NCBI GenBank assembly: GCA_964506645.1
Contig: CAZDML010000092.1
Location: forward strand, 1-8,760
Direction: 5' to 3'
DNA length: 8,760 nucleotides
Source of the DNA: CAZDML01 sp964506645
GTDB lineage: Bacteria; Elusimicrobiota; Elusimicrobia; 2-01-FULL-59-12
Shown: one piece after another, positions 7,417 through 8,760 of the stretch
How the letters are laid out: the number at the start of each line of letters is the position of its first letter
Position numbering within the stretch: position 1 is the first letter of the stretch
Position numbers and translations under genes: made by a program
Notes under the pieces: generated by a model
What the model saw: the letters and a program-made list of their open reading frames with translations, nothing else
Database searches by the model: none
What the model was told of the DNA's origin: nothing

Positions 7417-7444
7417 ATCCATATATATGGATAAAAACTATATA
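7397..7444. promoter_or_regulatory. Nested inverted repeats and palindrome over the Fic start: candidate operator
   Basis: Three overlapping symmetric elements are seen. TATATAGTTT (7397-7406) pairs exactly with AAACTATATA (7435-7444). TATCCATATATATGGATA (7416-7433) is a perfect 18-bp palindrome spanning the start codon at 7427. ATATAGT occurs twice directly (7398-7404 and 7410-7416) and once inverted as ACTATAT (7437-7443). The elements cover both predicted -10 boxes and the first codons. Since the encoded Fic protein carries its own helix-turn-helix, self-repression through these sites is a natural reading, but binding is inference. Simple-sequence AT content inflates palindromes, although the TATCC/GGATA and GTTT/AAAC parts are not plain AT repeats. 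Confidence 0.5.
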
Positions 7445-8350
7445 TCGCAATTAAGGCAGTTGATGGCGGCCGGTCCCTGGACCCAGGCCGAGTTGGCCAA
7501 GCAGCTGGGAGTGACCTTTGCGGCCTTGAATCGGTGGCTCCAGGGCCATGCCCAGCCGCAGCCCCGCCGCCTCGAAGCCATTGAACGGCTCTATAAAGAA
7601 CGGATCGGATTCCCTTCATTCACTACAGACCGAATCGCAGAAATCCTCACTCAGGCGCGCCGCCTCCAGATCCCCCAGCTATGGAAATTGATTGCACAAA
7701 ACAAGGCACTCCAAGACGAATTGCTTTTGGAGCATACCTATAACTCCACGTCTATCGAAGGAACCACGTTTACAAAACGACAAACAGAAGGGGTCATTTT
7801 TAATAAGGCAACGATCCCTGACAAGACACTGGTTGAACATTTAGAGGTTACCAATCACGCACTGGTACTGCGCAGGTTACTTCAGAAAACGGTGGCAGGG
7901 CCTATTACAGAGGGGTTTATTAAGGAGTTGCACAAAGGACTTCTTCATGGTGTTCGGGACGATGCGGGGTTCTATTCCCGGCATCAGCGCGCCATTCGTG
8001 GGGTAGAACTCGCTTTAACGCATCCCAAGGATATTCACGAAGAAATGGAAGCGTTAGTCAAAGAGTGGAAACGAAAACCCATCAAAAAATCTATCGCAGA
8101 CATCGCTCGGTTTCATGTGCACTTTGAGTTGATCCATCCCTTCGGTGATGGCAACGGCCGCGTGGGACGTCTGCTGATGGTGCTTCAGTGCCTGGAAGCC
8201 AATTACCCGCCTGTGATTATTGAAAACGCGAGAAAACTGGAATATTACGAGGTTCTGGAATACGCACAAAAGAAAGACGAGGGACCCTTTATTCATTTCC
8301 TGGCAGATGAAATGGAAAGAACCTCAAAGATCATTAAGAAATTCCTTTAG
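7427..8350 (+). CDS. Fic domain protein with N-terminal helix-turn-helix (predicted AMP-transferase, self-inhibited class)
   Basis: This is a 307-residue cytosolic protein. Residues about 7-41 form an HTH (WTQAELAKQLGVTFAALNRW, 18-37), probably DNA binding. STSIEG at 107-112 fits the inhibitory helix motif [S/T]xxxE[G/N] with E111. Lying N-terminal to the Fic core, it points to a class II, self-inhibited Fic protein. The catalytic motif HPFGDGNGRVGR at 237-248 is complete (H237, D241, N243, R245, R248), so transfer of AMP from ATP to a target hydroxyl is expected. The target is unknown. No antitoxin gene lies beside it, in keeping with built-in inhibition. An in-frame ATG at 7295 would overlap the previous gene by 77 bp and add 44 unrelated residues, so I place the start at 7427, where the HTH begins properly. 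No Shine-Dalgarno precedes it. The gene looks more AT-rich than its neighbours, especially about 7720-8100, which may indicate transfer. Confidence 0.92.
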   Translation: MDKNYISQLRQLMAAGPWTQAELAKQLGVTFAALNRWLQGHAQPQPRRLEAIERLYKERIGFPSFTTDRIAEILTQARRLQIPQLWKLIAQNKALQDELLLEHTYNSTSIEGTTFTKRQTEGVIFNKATIPDKTLVEHLEVTNHALVLRRLLQKTVAGPITEGFIKELHKGLLHGVRDDAGFYSRHQRAIRGVELALTHPKDIHEEMEALVKEWKRKPIKKSIADIARFHVHFELIHPFGDGNGRVGRLLMVLQCLEANYPPVIIENARKLEYYEVLEYAQKKDEGPFIHFLADEMERTSKIIKKFL

Positions 8351-8362
8351 CGGGCAGAGAGT

Positions 8363-8760
8363 TTAAGCGGCCGTAAGGAATTTTCTCGACTCCTGACGAA
8401 GGAACGTTCGGTTTCGAGGAGATTGATACATGACGTAGGCTGTCAGAAATAATCCAACCCCAAAACCCAGCACTCCTCCAAAAAAGAACCCTATCACCGG
8501 CGGCGCCGCCATCAAGCCCTGTTGGTTTTCTTGAGTTTCGTTCGGGGTGTCATACCGGCGAACGCCGGTATCCAGAGAATCGGTCGTCTGGTCCCCGGCT
8601 TCTGCCGGGGTGACGTCAAAGACGGTACCCATCGGCCGCAGAAGCTGGTCTGTTTCATCGGTTGGCGCGTTCCCCGCTGGGCGGAGGAGGATATTTTCCT
8701 TCGGCGCTTCAGTTGGGCGGAGAAGTGCTTTGTGGTTTTGTGCCTGCCAAAAACGCGTGA
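8363..8760 (-). CDS. Unrecognised single-membrane-segment protein, 5' end beyond the right edge
   Basis: The frame ends at TAA 8365-8363 and is open without a stop for 131 residues to the window edge. The ATG at 8632 is therefore probably internal and the gene partial. The visible part has an N-terminal Pro/Glu/Asn-rich, probably disordered stretch with three LLRP motifs (ALLRPTEAP, ILLRPAGNAP, LLRPMG) spaced 12 and 15 residues apart. Next come 22 residues encoded by an inserted palindromic repeat (VTPAEAGD...GVRRYDT), and then a hydrophobic Gly/Phe-rich segment at about 87-110 (PPVIGFFFGGVLGFGVGLFLTAYVM) that should cross the membrane. A short basic tail (SPRNRTFLRQESRKF) follows. Basic residues after the helix suggest a cytoplasmic C-terminus. 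It converges on the Fic gene with a 12-bp gap. I do not recognise a family, and a degenerating gene cannot be excluded. Confidence 0.55.
   Translation of the reverse strand, partial: TRFWQAQNHKALLRPTEAPKENILLRPAGNAPTDETDQLLRPMGTVFDVTPAEAGDQTTDSLDTGVRRYDTPNETQENQQGLMAAPPVIGFFFGGVLGFGVGLFLTAYVMYQSPRNRTFLRQESRKFLTAA
8549..8614. repeat. Two-hairpin palindromic repeat of dispersed (REP/BIME-like) type, 66 bp
   Basis: The unit starts GTCA (8549-8552) and ends TGAC (8611-8614), so its ends are inverted repeats. Inside are two GC-rich hairpins: TACCGGCG/CGCCGGTA (8553-8560 and 8563-8570) and CCCCGGC/GCCGGGG (8593-8599 and 8604-8610, 4-nt loop). They are bracketed by CCAG (8572-8575) and CTGG (8588-8591) around a 12-nt centre. 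This design matches the dispersed GTCAT...CCGGNNNNNCCGG...CCAG repeats found in many copies in numerous bacterial genomes. It lies inside an open reading frame and its length is a multiple of three. Copy number cannot be judged from one window. Confidence 0.75.
8678..8722. repeat. 9-bp direct repeat encoding the LLRP motifs
   Basis: TGGGCGGAG occurs at 8678-8686 and 8714-8722, exactly 36 bp (12 codons) apart. On the minus strand both copies encode part of an LLRP peptide motif. A third LLRP is coded without the full DNA match near 8635-8645. This looks like small-unit duplication within the partial membrane-protein gene. Confidence 0.4.

Noticed and set aside
7295..7426. Upstream extension of the Fic gene to ATG 7295
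   Set aside because: It would overlap the previous gene in another frame by 77 bp, run through the predicted promoter and operator, and add residues without similarity to the HTH-Fic layout.
8341..8370. Terminator between the convergent Fic and membrane-protein genes
   Set aside because: Only the short palindrome CGGCCG is visible, with no stable stem and no T-run on either strand.
8549..8614. CRISPR-like array or Rho-independent terminator for the palindromic unit
   Set aside because: There is a single unit with no spacer-repeat periodicity, and no T-run follows either hairpin. It also sits inside an open frame.

Overview
The window is ordinary bacterial chromosome, roughly mid-50s % G+C by eye and gene-dense. 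It holds tetrapyrrole (heme/siroheme) genes, a sensor histidine kinase, two exported proteins and a Fic-domain protein. The organism is probably a Gram-negative bacterium from a poorly sampled lineage. The evidence is a zinc-type HemB, a fused CobA-HemD, an exported TPR/metallopeptidase and several genes without a clear family. The sequence alone does not fix the phylum.

Left part (1-5761). On the minus strand, reading right to left, the order is cobA-hemD fusion, an inositol-monophosphatase-family gene (4-bp ATGA overlap), then hemB and a truncated gene that runs off the left edge (again a 4-bp ATGA overlap). That last gene may be a NUDIX-type protein. Between these two translationally coupled pairs, on the plus strand, lies a 706-residue membrane sensor histidine kinase. 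It starts divergently from hemB, and its 3' end overlaps the phosphatase 3' end by 47 bp. HemB makes porphobilinogen; the fusion protein closes and then methylates uroporphyrinogen III. hemA and hemC are not in the window.

Middle (5762-7371). A 39-bp divergent spacer with a perfect inverted repeat separates cobA-hemD from a plus-strand pair. The first gene encodes an exported TPR protein with a gluzincin-type HEFTH...E zinc site (Peptidase_MA-like). The second overlaps it by 10 bp and encodes an exported or anchored protein with a DxDxDGxxD calcium-loop-like motif.

Right part (7372-8760). A Fic AMP-transferase-type protein carries its own N-terminal helix-turn-helix. Its AT-rich start region holds two overlapping -10-like boxes, no Shine-Dalgarno sequence, and nested inverted repeats including an 18-bp palindrome across the start codon. 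This suggests autoregulation and a leaderless or very short-leader mRNA. Convergent with it is the 3' part of an unrecognised single-membrane-segment protein that stays open to the right edge. It carries a 66-bp two-hairpin dispersed-type repeat, exactly 22 codons, inserted in frame in its coding sequence.

The strongest leads for follow-up are the Fic operator/leaderless start, the in-frame palindromic repeat, and the kinase embedded antisense within the heme genes. No full novel multi-gene system is demonstrated.
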